The notes beneath the pieces were generated by a model, which worked only from the letters and a program-made list of their open reading frames with translations, had not been told where the DNA came from and did not search any database. The translations under genes and the position numbers were made by a program. 42,073 nucleotides of DNA from Prorocentrum cordatum. Its lineage: Eukaryota; Sar; Dinophyceae; Prorocentrales; Prorocentraceae. This document shows positions 1 to 10,621 of the stretch, piece by piece (the stretch's first letter is position 1; every line of letters starts with the position of its first letter). The stretch lies in NCBI GenBank assembly GCA_963575745.1, contig CAUYUJ010008144.1, positions 1-42,073 of the forward strand, given 5' to 3'.

Positions 1-424
1 GGGGGGGGGGTCTGTCAAGGGGCATATCCGCCGGCTTCTGCGGTCGAAGCGCCGCGCCAAATCGGACCACATTCGATGCACGTGTTCGGCTCTTGGGATT
101 ATCTCCGCCCACGAGCGCGCGCGCATGGGCGGCGGCGCGCTGTCTGGACAGAGAATCCTTCTCGAGCTCCAATCCTGAATCGAATGGCGTATGGTTTGTG
201 CGGTTCCGCATCGGAGACTGTCACGGGTAGCAAACGGAAATGAGTGGAGGAGCAGCGAAGACGCACGTCGGCCTGCAGGCGCCTCGGGCTTGCCGCGCCA
301 GCCTCCCCGATGGCCGAGGTCCGACGCCCAACGGCCAGGGGCTGGGGGCAGGGAGCGTGGGGCACGGAAGATAGGCACCCTCAAGGGCGTTGCAAAGCAT
401 GAGCTTCCTGGAGGGGGTTACCCC
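1..424. other. non-coding GC-rich leader of window
   Basis: The window opens with a run of ten G. The short ORFs on both strands here (at most 88 codons) overlap each other, are arginine- and proline-rich, and show no recognisable motif. I see no gene, RNA or mobile-element signature in this stretch. Confidence 0.5.
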
Positions 425-615
425 TGATCAAGTCTGATCAACTCCTTGATCAAGCCTGATCAAGTCCGACCAAAATCTTGATCAGGCCTAGGGCGACGAT
501 CCTCGATATGGGGTGGCCCTGATCAAAAACCTCGATCGAAACCTGGATCAGGGTAGGGTTGACAAACCCAAGAAAACTGATCAAGCCCCCCTGGTCAGTT
601 AGCCAGGTCTGATCA
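425..615. repeat. cluster of TGATCA palindromes
   Basis: Eight exact TGATCA hexamers lie in 191 bp, at 425, 435, 447, 457, 479, 520, 578 and 610. Additional GATC sites lie in CGATCG and GGATCA contexts between them. Most sit in a loose motif of the form cTGATCAAG. The spacing is irregular, so this is a degenerate short repeat rather than a clean tandem array. The function is unknown. Confidence 0.75.
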
Positions 616-820
616 AGCACTGCTTGGACCATTAAGGCGAGGGGCTTAGGGCGGGGGGGTCGTGCAACCTCTAGCGCAGACGGGGCGCGTTTGTGAATGC
701 GTTGGCATGCCCCCCCCCCCCGGCCCCCTGGCCATCCTCAGTCCTCACCCTGCCCCCTAACCTTCCATCTTGCGCCCGCCCCTCCATGATCCATATTGCG
801 CCCGCCCCTCCATGATGCTG
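616..820. repeat. C-rich spacer with 21-bp direct repeat
   Basis: A C-run lies near 711-721. A 21-bp sequence (ttgcgcccgcccctccatgat) occurs twice in direct orientation, at about 770-790 and 796-816. No ORF of interest is present. Confidence 0.6.
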
Positions 821-1417
821 TCATATCAGCGCTTGGAGCGGTCGACCTCCCGAGCCTGCAGCGGCGCCGCCAAGGGTTCTAAGCGCGAGCATGAAGCCCT
901 CGACCGCTCTCGGATCGTTGGCCGCATCGAGCAGCCCTTGCGTTCGAATTCGATCCGAATCACGATTGCCGAGGGGGGTTCCTCTCACGCATATCGGGTG
1001 CAACCGCGCCTCGTCCTTAATGGACTTGCCAACTTTGAATATGCACCTAAGCCTAAAGCGACCAAGCTCCAGTTTACCCAGTTTACCCAGGCAGACACCA
1101 CACTTAGCGCGACCTGCCACTGCAGTGTCGTACCCGCGAACACCCTCTGGAAAATTCGCACCAGGAGCTGGCGCAGGGATGAACGCTCCAATGATTGGCG
1201 GCAGATCGTCTGGATCTGGGGCTGCTGGAAGCGCCGGGGCGGCTGGGCCCTTGCCCTTGACGATAGGGAACCGTCCGTTCAGAGAAAAAGGGTGAAGAAA
1301 AAGGAAGGAAGGAGAGGAGGCAGGCAGGAAGGAGTGATGTGACGAAGCACAAGGGATCATGAGGAAGAGGGCCAGAGGAACCGCAAGCCCAACCATGGAC
1401 AACCAATCATTGCGCAC
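821..1417 (-). CDS. hypothetical ORF with signal-peptide-like N-terminus (doubtful)
   Basis: This is a 198-codon open frame on the minus strand. It begins with a hydrophobic stretch (about residues 8-25, MVGLAVPLALFLMIPCASS) that resembles a signal peptide, followed by a Pro/Ala-rich segment. No family is recognisable. A 190-codon ORF on the opposite strand covers almost the same interval (770-1342), so the open frame may be only a by-product of GC-rich composition. There is no operon-like or splice context to settle it. Confidence 0.2.
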   Translation of the reverse strand: MRNDWLSMVGLAVPLALFLMIPCASSHHSFLPASSPSFLFLHPFSLNGRFPIVKGKGPAAPALPAAPDPDDLPPIIGAFIPAPAPGANFPEGVRGYDTAVAGRAKCGVCLGKLGKLELGRFRLRCIFKVGKSIKDEARLHPICVRGTPLGNRDSDRIRTQGLLDAANDPRAVEGFMLALRTLGGAAAGSGGRPLQALI

Positions 1418-1699
1418 GTCTGTGTCACCCCTTTAAGTAGCTCTCATATCGTGAAAGCAAGGCCTCAGAACCAAACATCTGGACTCCAAAATTCGCGTTT
1501 CATACCAGTGTCAAAACTATCATCCGCTTCGGATTTCAATGTAAGTGACCATCTTTGACTCGGGAATTTCCATGCCCCCCCCAAACAAAAAACATAAAGA
1601 GTATATATATATATATATGTATATATATACATACATATATAAACCTTGGGGGCATGCAAACGCTGAGGACGGCCCCCTAACGCTAGCGTGGCATTTATA
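1418..1699. repeat. non-coding AT-richer segment with TA dinucleotide tract
   Basis: An alternating TA tract with a few TG/CA interruptions occupies about 1600-1641. The surrounding sequence is more AT-rich than the rest of this end of the window. Translations through it give only Tyr/Ile repeats. If the minus-strand ORF at 1700-2017 is an exon, this could be intron or 3' flank. Confidence 0.6.
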
Positions 1700-2017
1700 A
1701 GAAAAAACCTCGTCGGGGCCGTCGGGTTCCGACTGCGAGTCGTCGTCCAAAGATACGGCCTCCTCCTCCCTAGCATCCAACTCTATCTCCTCATCGGCGG
1801 CGTTGTCGCCGACGTCGGCTTTGGGGCCGGCCACAGCTAAGTCGGGCTTCGGGGGGGCGAGCTTGATCCCGAAAGGCAACGCGATCTTCTTCGGCTGATG
1901 TTTCTTGGCCAGGGCAGGGCCGACGTCGCGTTCCAAGCTGAGCTCCTCAGACCAGTCTGGCCCGAAAGCAACGCAAAACTCACGCCCGCCTTGAGCCGTC
2001 ATTTTTTGGCGAGACAT
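1700..2017 (-). CDS. hypothetical protein fragment, acidic C-terminal part
   Basis: A minus-strand frame starts with ATG at 2017. It reads about 105 residues of mixed, protein-like composition: a Lys-rich middle (AKKHQPKKIALPF) followed by an acidic Asp/Glu stretch (DNAADEEIELDAREEEAVSL). It then runs into the TA repeat region, where the translation becomes Tyr/Ile repeats. The plausible coding part therefore stops near 1700, either at an intron boundary or at decay. Another minus-strand frame just upstream (2036-2407) also looks protein-like and could be part of the same broken gene. The family is not recognised. Confidence 0.3.
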
Positions 2018-2056
2018 GGTGATGGACGTTAAGCCTCAGAGAACATCATTGCCTCG

Positions 2057-2854
2057 ATGCCCAGCTGCGTCGCGAAGTACAGCGACCAGTTTACGAAGGA
2101 GGGCGTGGGAGGTACATGTATCAAACGATGGCAGGGCACGCCCATCCAAGACATTCGCACGCATCAATATGCCCAGATCCCCTTTCCCGACAACGTCCCC
2201 GAGGAAATGCGGCATGCCCAACCTGACCTCCCCGTCGTCACTGGGGGGCGTGAGCCCGAAACCCACGAGAAGGGGATTTTTTTTATCGACGTGATGGGCC
2301 TCGACGGCCCTCCAGATGCTCTTGGTCCAGATCCTGCTGGCCTCCGCGATCGGGCCATCGTCGCGAAGGCCGCCGTTGCGGAAGGCGCACGGCGAAAACG
2401 GAGTCATGCCCCCCCCCCTGGATTTTCTTTTGCCACTGCTGAGAATGCGAACAAGCGGGCTGCGTCGGCCGCCACAGTAGCCTCGGAGCCATCGACGACG
2501 CAGTCCGAATTGAGTCCTGCCTCGAATCCTTGGAGCCCAGCGCCACCTCTAGGACCCGAAGCTGAGACAAATCAATGGGCACCGCGGGACCTAAACCACA
2601 AAGAGAACTACACGAGGGGGCGAGAGAGGAAAGTGGAGCCTAAACTTCCAGGGGCGGGTCGGGCCTCGCTGCAAAGCGCGCGAGTTCCCTGCAGGACAAC
2701 GGCGGTTGCACCGCGAGCATCCATCAAGTGCGGTCGGTGCCTACCCATAGGACCCCAACATTGCCGAGCGAGTCCAAGGGGTAAAACGTTTTTCAAACCA
2801 GATTTAACACATCTGCGTCGCGTCATCGCAGCGTTTGCCGTCTCGGTGTCGTGA
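2057..2854 (+). CDS. hypothetical protein (strand ambiguous)
   Basis: This is the longest open frame in the first 3 kb, at 265 codons from an ATG. The N-terminal third is of mixed composition with few low-complexity runs (for example VAKYSDQFTKEGVGG). The middle is Ser/Thr/Ala/Pro-rich, and the C-terminus is basic with a few cysteines. GC at codon position 3 is high, as in the retroelement genes later in the window. The minus strand is also open across 2036-2407 with equally protein-like composition, so strand and reality are uncertain. No domain is recognised. Confidence 0.28.
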   Translation: MPSCVAKYSDQFTKEGVGGTCIKRWQGTPIQDIRTHQYAQIPFPDNVPEEMRHAQPDLPVVTGGREPETHEKGIFFIDVMGLDGPPDALGPDPAGLRDRAIVAKAAVAEGARRKRSHAPPPGFSFATAENANKRAASAATVASEPSTTQSELSPASNPWSPAPPLGPEAETNQWAPRDLNHKENYTRGRERKVEPKLPGAGRASLQSARVPCRTTAVAPRASIKCGRCLPIGPQHCRASPRGKTFFKPDLTHLRRVIAAFAVSVS

Positions 2855-3043
2855 CGACGGCGCGCGGTTTACAATGGCGCCTAGACTCCACGCTTCAACC
2901 CGAGGATGGCACTTGCACAACGGATGACGCTCGATTTGCTTCTCTAACCCCTGCCGCCCCTCCCTTACCCCTCCATCTACCATAACGAACCACTACTCTT
3001 GAGTGGGGAGGGCCTCGTGGGGGCCTCGACCTTGCAACGAATT

Positions 3044-5430
3044 TCAAAAATCCTGCAAGCCTGACCAAATGGGGTGGGACCTCATCGCGTCGAACGCGTT
3101 GCTGATCGCCCTGCGCTTCGCCGTGCGAAGCATGCCCCTGTGCAAGCCAGGTGGCTCGCGCGTGATCTTGCCGAAGTCTGGGTTGTTCATCTCGCCGATG
3201 GCCCCGTTCTTGCCGTCGGCGCGATCATAGTACTGCTGTCGGTCGCCAGCGGGCAAGGCTGCCCAAGCTGCATCGGTTGCTGCCCTAGCATCCTCTGAAA
3301 GAAATGCCGTGCCCATGGTGATCACGAAAATGTTCCGAAACAAACTCGTCGTAACCCCGAACGCGCTGCCGTCGCTCATTGCCCATCATCCCAACTGCAA
3401 ACTGTTTCTTGCGTCCCCGACCTTCCGAAATCGATTCTCTTCTGTCTCTGTGACGGTTCACTGAAAAAGCAGAAAGGCTATGAGAAAAAGCTTTCCTCGT
3501 GGTCTTGTCAGGGAGCACCTTCTGCAAGACCCTTTCCCGACGGCGTTCCCAGCTCCTGCGGACTGACTTGACGTAGGTGCTCATGCTCAAGTTCTGAGGC
3601 GTGAGGGCTCGACCTTGCTGTTTTCCCCCCATCGCGCCCCTCGTAGTCAAGCCCAGGAGATGCTTCCGTTCGACTTTTAACGATGACAGCGGCATCACAG
3701 CGACCATCTGGCGAAGTAGCCTGAAAGCTGCCATCTGAGTGTCCTCATTCAACAATCTCCCAATCCAGATGTTAGTAAAGGCAGGGTCGTAACATTTTGA
3801 ACATTGAGCTGAATCTCTCAAACGTTGGACCTTATCAAATACAACTGGCGGTTCGAAGTCGCACACCAAGGACAACAACTCAAACTTCGGCTGCTCAACG
3901 AACGGGAACACGAGGCGCTTCCAAGCGTCGCACATCGTGCAAATCATTGCGAGGCAAATGGAGTGCATCTCATCCGAGGTCATCTCAACGCCACCCCAAT
4001 CCCGGTGTTCCGTATTCACCAAGTACGCAGATATCTCAGACAGTAGTTGTTTCCCACACCGTCCACTGATGATATCCTTGTTCGCGTCCCTGGCCTCCCC
4101 CTCAGCTTCTAGTAATTCTCTCCGGCCTATATCATCCACATCCGCAGGGTCAGCAGGTGATTGAAGACGCATTTCGACGTAGGAATTCGTCTTGCTGTCG
4201 GAAGAGAAGACGCAATTCAAAAAATGTTGCTGTGGCTTGGTCGTAGCAATGCCTATCTCGATGCCTCGACCCGATGGGTCGCTCTCAAAGTACTCGTCCA
4301 CGATCTTCGCTCGTTTCGCCTGCTTGGCTGCAAATGACTCCTCTGCTCCATCGTTTGGCTGTTCGGGCGTCTTCTTCTTCGGGACGTAAGCTTGCTTGAA
4401 TGCCCGTGGCAAGAGCCTATGCTGTTTGATGCCGCGGTAAGTCCAACCGCTAGCCTTTTCGAAGCCTTTGAACCGATACAACAGAGGGACGTCGACCTTG
4501 CCACCACATGAAAGCACAACGCAGTCCTGCAAGCCTTTCAAAGCCCGCCCCCTGTCGCCACGACACTGGTTAGGACACGCTTCCCCGATGCAATAATGAA
4601 CAATGCGATCATCTTTCCAATTGCCGTTGTCCAGTGCAAGGATGTGCTCTTCCATTTCCAAAGACAGGTCCCTGGCGCCTCGAGTCATCATCAAAATATG
4701 TTTCGCATGAGCATTCCACTCTGCAGCTTCTGGCGGCAAATGATCAACCTCAAAAAAAACCGAACCGCTTGGCAACAAGACCACGCAAAGAGACAACGTA
4801 GTTCTCATGTCCTCGGGACGACTGGAACGCATGGGCCATGGTCACCAATCGTGAGGCGTCATTGTTCGGTAGATTCATGTACACAGGCTTCATGGAGAGC
4901 ACGACAGAGTGAGCGCAACATGTCAAAGGAAAGAATGTACGTTGACGGTCGGTTCCAGCAAAAGCTTGGTTGTGGATATTCAAATGCGTCTCCTCTAAGC
5001 TGGTAATGCAGTTGTTGACCAAGGCATTGTCTTTATTTGCAAAATGGTGGACCCACGGTGCGTTAGATACGGCAGCGTTCAAGGATCCATCTCTATCGAC
5101 TTTGGCCTCTGACCCTGAAGCACTCACAACGGACCATGCACAAAGACGGTCATGCACCGTGCTCGTATTGGCTTGCGGTAAACATTGGGCGGGCGCACGT
5201 ACCAGTTCAGCCCGTAGTCGACAACTTGAGCTGGCCAATCCACTGCTGGCAAATGTTATGTCGTCCTTCGTGGGGAGTGGGATGTGCACGTTTTTCCCCC
5301 GCTTGGCCATTCTCTCTGCTAGGCGAGGTGGCAAACTTATATCTCTAGGGACGCGGGGCTTCTGAACCCACATTGAAGCATCATCGTAACTGAGCGTGGA
5401 AAAAAACAGCACTCGAAAACTGTGGTTCAT
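3044..5430 (-). pseudogene. transposase-like gene with HMG-box-like C-terminus, two frameshifts
   Basis: Three minus-strand frames follow each other and read as one protein. The first is 226 codons (ATG at 5430, stop at 4750). The second is the 515-codon frame 4832-3285. The third is the frame 3379-3044. The first break falls at a run of eight A (plus strand) near 4747-4755, where both frames read the same residues just before the stop, as expected from a one-base homopolymer change. The second break is near 3290-3330. The central part has a Cys cluster (CIGEACPNQC) and a segment LRQMVAVMPLSSLKVERKH, loosely like the C-terminal dimerisation region of hAT transposases. After the second break, W..LPAGDRQQYYDRA resembles helix 3 of an HMG box. 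The family is therefore uncertain: a dinoflagellate multicopy gene, perhaps transposon-derived. No terminal inverted repeats were found. Confidence 0.5.
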
Positions 5431-5470
5431 CTCTAGTCGCCCCTGTTATGAATCGGGCCAGTCCATCCGC

Positions 5471-5956
5471 TTACGCCCCGTGGTGGCTGACGCAAGCTCG
5501 GTATTCAAAAGAATGGCTCTGCCCCCGCCATGCCCTGTTGAACTCAACCCTCTCGCCATCGATCAGGATAGATCTTTGATGCCCACTGTGCAATGCACCA
5601 TCCCGAGATACCGTCTGGACAACACTCTTGGCAAATTCAGGCCTCAACGTGTTCGCCATCGCATCGTTAGCTTGACGTTCGTCTCGAAGTTGCTGCTTCC
5701 TCTGGCCTAGTGATATCCTCTCACGGACGCGATCGCTCCACTTGGACCCACGAGCTCGCCCACGGCCCCCCTGCGCGTCCACAAGCGCCTCCGCGCCTGT
5801 GGACATGGCCTTCTGGGGGCTCAGGGGCTCTGGCCTCCTCGGGAGCTGGGGCCTCCTCCTCGGGGCCCTCCTCGTCCTCGCTGGCCTGCAGATCCAGCAG
5901 ACCATCAAACATGTGTCGTGTGGACCCTCGAAGACCTGGTGAAACCAAACAAACAC
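5471..5956 (-). pseudogene. possible N-terminal fragment of the transposase-like gene
   Basis: A 161-codon minus-strand frame lies directly upstream of the broken gene at 3044-5430, in a different frame and separated by 40 bp containing stops. Its N-terminal half is an Arg/Pro-rich translation of GC-rich DNA. The C-terminal 80 residues (about 5471-5760) look protein-like, with a basic helix-like segment (SDRVRERISLGQRKQQLRDE). The adjacency and shared strand suggest it is the start of the same gene after further decay, or an upstream exon. No family is assigned. Confidence 0.3.
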
Positions 5957-6473
5957 ATGCTATGCTGGGCCGAAAAGCCAAAACATCTACGGGACTGTGC
6001 AGGTGGGGTTTTGTTTGACGTCGGTTTTGGTATCATCATTGGTAACGTCGAATGCCGAACACTTCGATTGTGTATCTGCGAGAGGCCACCGACCAGGGGC
6101 GTTGGTGTCGGGTGATGTATACTACACGTGGCTATTTTACGTGGGGTGTCCGAGAAGCCACTATACTAACGATACATCTTCGCTGGGAGAAAGCAGGACT
6201 AAACAGAGATCGGCGAGGGTGCAAAATGGGATGCATGACAAATTTCTGGGGCATGTGATTTACGACTATTTTTGGGGGACCTTCGACAAGGGCGCGTCCG
6301 ATCAACCCCGCTGAAAAACACCCCCAAACTTGCTCAAACTATCACCTGGGACAATGTCTTAACAAGTCTGAGGCCCGAAGCTGGGAGACTCCCCTGTGTA
6401 ACGGACGGGGGTGGGGACCCACTCGGGCGCCCCCCCGGGCCGACGTGCAGGGGAGGTGGATGAGCAGGAAAAG
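5957..6473. other. no gene seen
   Basis: Only short overlapping ORFs (at most 105 codons) are present, without motifs. The sequence is less GC-rich than its neighbours. No RNA gene or repeat is recognised. Confidence 0.4.
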
Positions 6474-6572
6474 AAGGAGGCGGAGGCGGAGGAGGAGGAG
6501 GAGGAGGAGGAGGATCAGGAGGAGGAGGAAGAGCAGGAGCAGGAGCAGGAGCAGGAGGAGGAGGAGGAAGGA
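6474..6572. repeat. GGA trinucleotide microsatellite (degenerate)
   Basis: A GGA/GCA-rich trinucleotide run lies here. All three frames on both strands are open (poly-Glu, poly-Arg, Leu/Pro). The long ORFs spanning 6334-6885 are translations of this tract and are not counted as genes. Confidence 0.85.
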
Positions 6573-6770
6573 GGGAGAAGGGGAGGAGGACTTCTTGCGC
6601 TGGGCGGCTGCTGGTGCCGACGGCCGTGCTGGTGGTGCTGCGACGCTCCCTGCTGCTGCCACGCCGCCCCCGCACTGCCGCATCTCGGCCGCGGCCAAGC
6701 GTCGGCGCACCGCGGCGCGTCGGGCCGGAGGCACCCAGAGCAGCAATCTCCTGCGCTCGCAAGGATACCA

Positions 6771-6935
6771 TTAGGTCGGGCGTGTCCTCCTGCAAGCAGA
6801 TTGTGGACGAAACATGAAAAACACAAATAACCAGAACAATCGTCCCCAGACTATTCCGCAAATACTTCCGCAAATAATCAAACATATTGGAATATCGTCC
6901 CCTGACTATTCTTTGATCATTTCCCAGCCATCCTG
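6771..6935 (+). mobile_element. small dispersed element, copy 1
   Basis: The segment begins taggtcgggcgtgtcctcc and contains the phrase atcgtcccctgactatt near 6894. Both features recur in the same order at about 18937-19055 (gatcgggcgtgtcac, then atcgtgccctgactatt). Shared order over about 110 bp indicates homologous copies of a short non-coding element. Its boundaries are approximate and it has no coding capacity. Confidence 0.45.
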
Positions 6936-6975
6936 TGGTGTCGGGTATTCGTTTTGAAGAAGCGGCGCCCCGCGT

Positions 6976-7140
6976 CTCCTCCTCCTCCTCCTCCTCCTCC
7001 TCCTCCTCCTCCTCCTCCTCCTCCTCCTCCTCTCCTCTCCTCTCCTCTCCTCTCCTCTCCTCTCCTCTCCTCTCCTCTCCTCTCCTCTCCTCTCCTCTCC
7101 TCTCCTCTCCTCTCCTCTCCTCTCCTCCTCCTCCCTCCTC
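6976..7140. repeat. TCC microsatellite running into CTCCT pentanucleotide repeat
   Basis: A pure TCC run occupies about 6976-7031. It is followed by a near-perfect pentanucleotide repeat (tctcc) to about 7125, then short TCC remnants. The two motifs differ by a dinucleotide change and abut without a spacer. Confidence 0.9.
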
Positions 7141-7164
7141 CCATCGATGGCATCATCATCACTC

Positions 7165-8570
7165 CACCGAAGGCTCCAGTGGCAGGGTCCAAATGCGTCA
7201 ACGCCTCCCAGGGCAACGCCTTCGTGGCCCCATAGGGAGCTTCACCGAAGGATCCAGTGGCAGGGTCCGCATGAGTCAACGCCACCGAGGACAGCGTTTC
7301 GTGGCCCCGTAGGGAGCTCGGCTCCAGTGGCAGGGTCCGCATGCGCCAACGCCACCCAGGACAGCGCTTCGTGGCCCCATAGGGAGTTCCACCTAAGGCC
7401 CCAGCGGCAGGGTCCGCGTGCGTCAACGCCACCCAGGACAGCGCTTCGTGGCCCCATAGGGAGCTCCACCGAAGGCTCCAGTGGCAGGGTCCGCATGCGC
7501 CAACGCCACCCAGGACAGCACTTTGTGGCCCCATAGGGAGCTACACCGAAGGCTCCAGTGGCAGGGTCCGCATGCGTCAACGCCACCGAGGACAGCATTT
7601 CGTGGCCCCATACGGGGAGCTCCACCGAAGGCTCCAGTGGCAGGGTCCACATGCGTCAACGCTACCCAGGACAGCGCTGCGTGGCCCTACAGGGAGCTCC
7701 ACCGAAGGCCCCCAGTGGCAGGGTCCGCGCGCGTCAACGCCACCCATGTAGGCATACCCTCTCACACGGTTCGTGGCACCACAAGGAGCTCCACCGAAGG
7801 CCCCAGCGGCAGGGACCGCATGCGTCACCGCCACCAGCTCCACCGAAGGCTCCAGTGGCAGGGACCGCATTCGTCACCGCCTCCCATGATAGCGCTCCGT
7901 GGCCCCATACGGGGAGCTCCACCGAAGGCCCCAGTGGCAGGGTCCGCATGCGTCAACGCCACCCAGGACAGCGCTTCGTGGCCCCATACGGGGAGCTCCA
8001 CCGAAGGCCCCAATGGCACCGTTCGCATGCGTCTCCCTCACCCAGGACAGCGCTTCGTGGCCCCAGAAGGAGCCCAACCGAAGGCCCCAGGGGCACCGTT
8101 CGCATGCGTCTCCCCCACCCATGACAACGCTTCGTGGCCCCATAGGGAGTTCCACCGAAGGCCCTAGAGGCACCGTTCGCATGCGTTCCCCCCCCCCAGC
8201 CCAATGGTTTCGTGGCCCCATAGGGAGCTCCACCGAAGGTCCCAGAGGCGCCGTTCGCATGCGTCTACCCCACCCAGGGCAGCGTTTCGTGGCCCCATGG
8301 GGAGCTAGCTCCACCAAAGGCGGCCGTGGCGCACTTCGCATGCGTCTCCCCCACCCATGACATGACAGCGCTTCGTAGCCCCATAAAGAGGTCCTGCGAA
8401 GGTCCCAATGGCGCACTTCGCCTGCGTCTCCCCCACCCAGGACAACGCTTCGTGGCCCCATAGGGAGGTCCACCGAAGGCCCCAGTGGCGTTGTCCACCT
8501 GCGTCCACGCCACCGATTTCGGCGCACCCCTCGTACGTTTCGTGGCCCCATAGGGAGCTCCACCGAAATC
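7165..8570 (-). repeat. tandem array with 77-bp unit (array 1)
   Basis: About 17-18 units are present by eye. The landmark gtggcccca occurs at 7224, 7301, 7371, 7448, 7525, 7602 and 7681, giving a 77-bp period with 70- and 79-bp variants. Each unit holds the core cgtggccccatagggagctc and a second block ending cagtggcagggtccgcatgc. Units toward 8100-8500 drift in the second block. The last unit, about 8510-8570, carries a different spacer, typical of array 2 at 20866-22170. ORFs through it are translations of the repeat, and because 77 is not a multiple of 3 the frames rotate from unit to unit. Confidence 0.9.
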
Positions 8571-8668
8571 GGTACCCACAATGCGGCACTCGCAGCTGCA
8601 TATGGTTGGGTCCTGAGTCAGGCTAATGTTGAATATTCCTCCTGTAGAGAGGGACGTGTCCGACTTAA

Positions 8669-8815
8669 GGATAGAAGAACAACATAAACATAAACTGCTG
8701 GACCCCCCGTCCCTGGCGCGCGGAGCGCGCCAAAGACGGCGCCGGGGGCGCCGCCGGAGGGGCCCAGCGCAGACCCAAAACATCTGCGCGGAGCGCCAAA
8801 AGTCCACGTTTGTAT
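8669..8815 (-). mobile_element. GC-rich foldback element, relative of 18068-18238
   Basis: The core ggcgcgcggagcgcgcc is itself self-complementary and is followed by further GC-rich inverted repeats. In reverse complement the segment aligns with the left and middle part of the inverted-repeat element at 18068-18238: a gcgga-tgt-tt-gg stretch, a cgcgctgg stretch and the gcgcggagcgcgcc core. Its ends carry tandem cataaa motifs but only weak terminal inverted repeats. It has no coding capacity. Confidence 0.5.
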
Positions 8816-9157
8816 GTCGTTTTTCCTTCGAACCTGGAGCGGCGGCCTCCCGTGTCCGCAAGGAGGTGCGGGGCCGCCTGGATGGTGGGCAGCCCTCCGC
8901 AGCTGTGCTGGCGCTGTCGCTGACGCGGGCGCGGGGCCTCGCCTGGGCGGGCCTTGGGGCCCAGGGGCCCCCGCCGCTCCCGCCCAGGCCAGTTGGCCGG
9001 CGCGCGGCGCAGGGCGCGGGTGCCGCGGCCGCAGCTCACTGCGCGAGCGGCTGCCGGGCGCCGCGATGGGCGTCCCCCTCCTCATAGGGGAGGTAGCGCC
9101 TGGGGCAAAAATGGCTACGGATCACCTCATCCTCCTCCTCCTCCTGCTCCTCCTCCC
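8816..9157. other. GC-rich, no gene recognised
   Basis: Overlapping Gly/Ala/Pro/Arg-rich ORFs exist on both strands and none has a motif. The segment ends at the start of the ATC microsatellite. Confidence 0.4.
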
Positions 9158-9197
9158 CAGCATCATCATCATCATCATCATCATAATCATCATCATC

Positions 9198-9240
<43 letters not shown>

Positions 9241-10143
9241 TCAGCATATGCAGCATCATCATCATCATCATCATCATCATCAACATTATCATCATCATCA
9301 TCATCATCAGCATCATCATCAGCATCATCATCATCATCACCATCATCATCACCACCATCATCATAATATTCATCATCGTCATCATCAACATCAACATCAT
9401 CATCATCAACATCATCATCGACATCATCATCACATACATCATCGTCAACACAAACAACAACATGATCAACATAACCGTCATCATGGTCGTCAACACTGCC
9501 ATCATTAACTAGCATTCGTGCCATCGCCGTCGCTACCATCATCATCATCATCATCATCACCATCATCAGCAGCAGCAACAGCAGCATCTGCATCGTCACT
9601 TACCATCACCATCTTCATTATGACCACCATCCTCATCACCATCACCACCATCATAATCATCATCACCATCATGACCATCATCATCAGCATCATCATCAAT
9701 ATCATCAATATCGTCATCATCAGCATCATCGTCGTGGTCGCTATCATCAGCATCATCAACATCACCATCATCAGCTCACCATCACCATCACCATCATCGC
9801 CATGGTCACCATCACCATCACCATCACCATCACCATCATCATCACCATCATCATAATCATCATCATGCGTTTTGTGAGCGTCGTCATCGTCATCGTCATT
9901 GTCATCGTCATCACCACCATCACCATCACCACCATCACCACCACCATCATCTTCATCATCATCATCACCATCACCATCATCATCATTACCATTCTCATCG
10001 CAATCACCATCGCCATGACCATGACCATCATCATCATTGTCGCCATCACCATCATCATCACAATCATCATCATCATCACCGTCATCGTCATCATCATCAT
10101 CATCATCACCACCATCATCACCACCACTGTCATCATCATCATC
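9158..10143. repeat. degenerate ATC/CAC microsatellite, nearly 1 kb
   Basis: An almost continuous run of atc/cac/gtc triplets gives poly-His, poly-Ile, poly-Ser, Met-rich and Asp-rich ORFs in different frames. It ends exactly where the first terminal repeat of the YR retrotransposon starts (tcaacgctatcc at 10144). It therefore forms the left flank of that insertion. Confidence 0.92.
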
Positions 10144-10284
10144 TCAACGCTATCCCGCGCCGCACCCTGCAGCGTTCCAGTTTTTGCTGCGTGGGCCGGG
10201 GGCCTGGGCAGCCAGGCCAGGGGCCGGGACGCAGTGGCACCCGGGCCTGAACGAAAGGAAAACATTTCAGCGCGCTGAGAGACG
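10141..10284 (-). repeat. B2 terminal repeat of YR element
   Basis: This 144-bp sequence matches 10406-10549 with six mismatches by eye and no gaps. It starts with the ATC shared with the flanking microsatellite. It forms the outer 3' end of the element in element orientation. Confidence 0.9.
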
Positions 10285-10322
10285 AAACACGGCGAGGGAG
10301 CGAACGGGGAGGGAGGGAAGGG

Positions 10323-10405
10323 GCGAGAGAACTGAGCCAGACGGTTTCGGAGGATAAACCCTCGCGGCACTCAATCGCTAATGAGATGACAAGTGAGACA
10401 CGACC
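10323..10405 (-). repeat. A2 internal repeat of YR element
   Basis: This 83-bp sequence matches 16680-16762 with one mismatch (g versus t, near 10340/16697). It directly abuts the B1 repeat through one ATC triplet (10406-10408). Confidence 0.92.
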
Positions 10406-10549
10406 ATCTCAACGCTATCCCGTGCCACACCCTGCAGCGTTCCACTTTTTGCTGTGTGGGCCGGGGGCCTGGGCAGCCAGGTCAGGGGCCGGGGCGCAGT
10501 GGCACCCGGGCCTGAACGAAAGGAAAACATTTCAGCGCGCTGAGAGACG
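10406..10549 (-). repeat. B1 internal repeat of YR element
   Basis: This is the 144-bp partner of 10141-10284. It lies directly downstream (in element orientation) of the methyltransferase frame, which stops at 10622. Confidence 0.9.
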
Positions 10550-10621
10550 CCCGACTCCCGAACGGCAGCGTGGCCCCCGGGGCGGACCATGAGGGCACGC
10601 ACCGCGCCCGGGGCCGAACAC

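Noticed and set aside
8954-9508. Poly-His ORF and other microsatellite ORFs
   Set aside because: They are direct translations of ATC triplet repeats.
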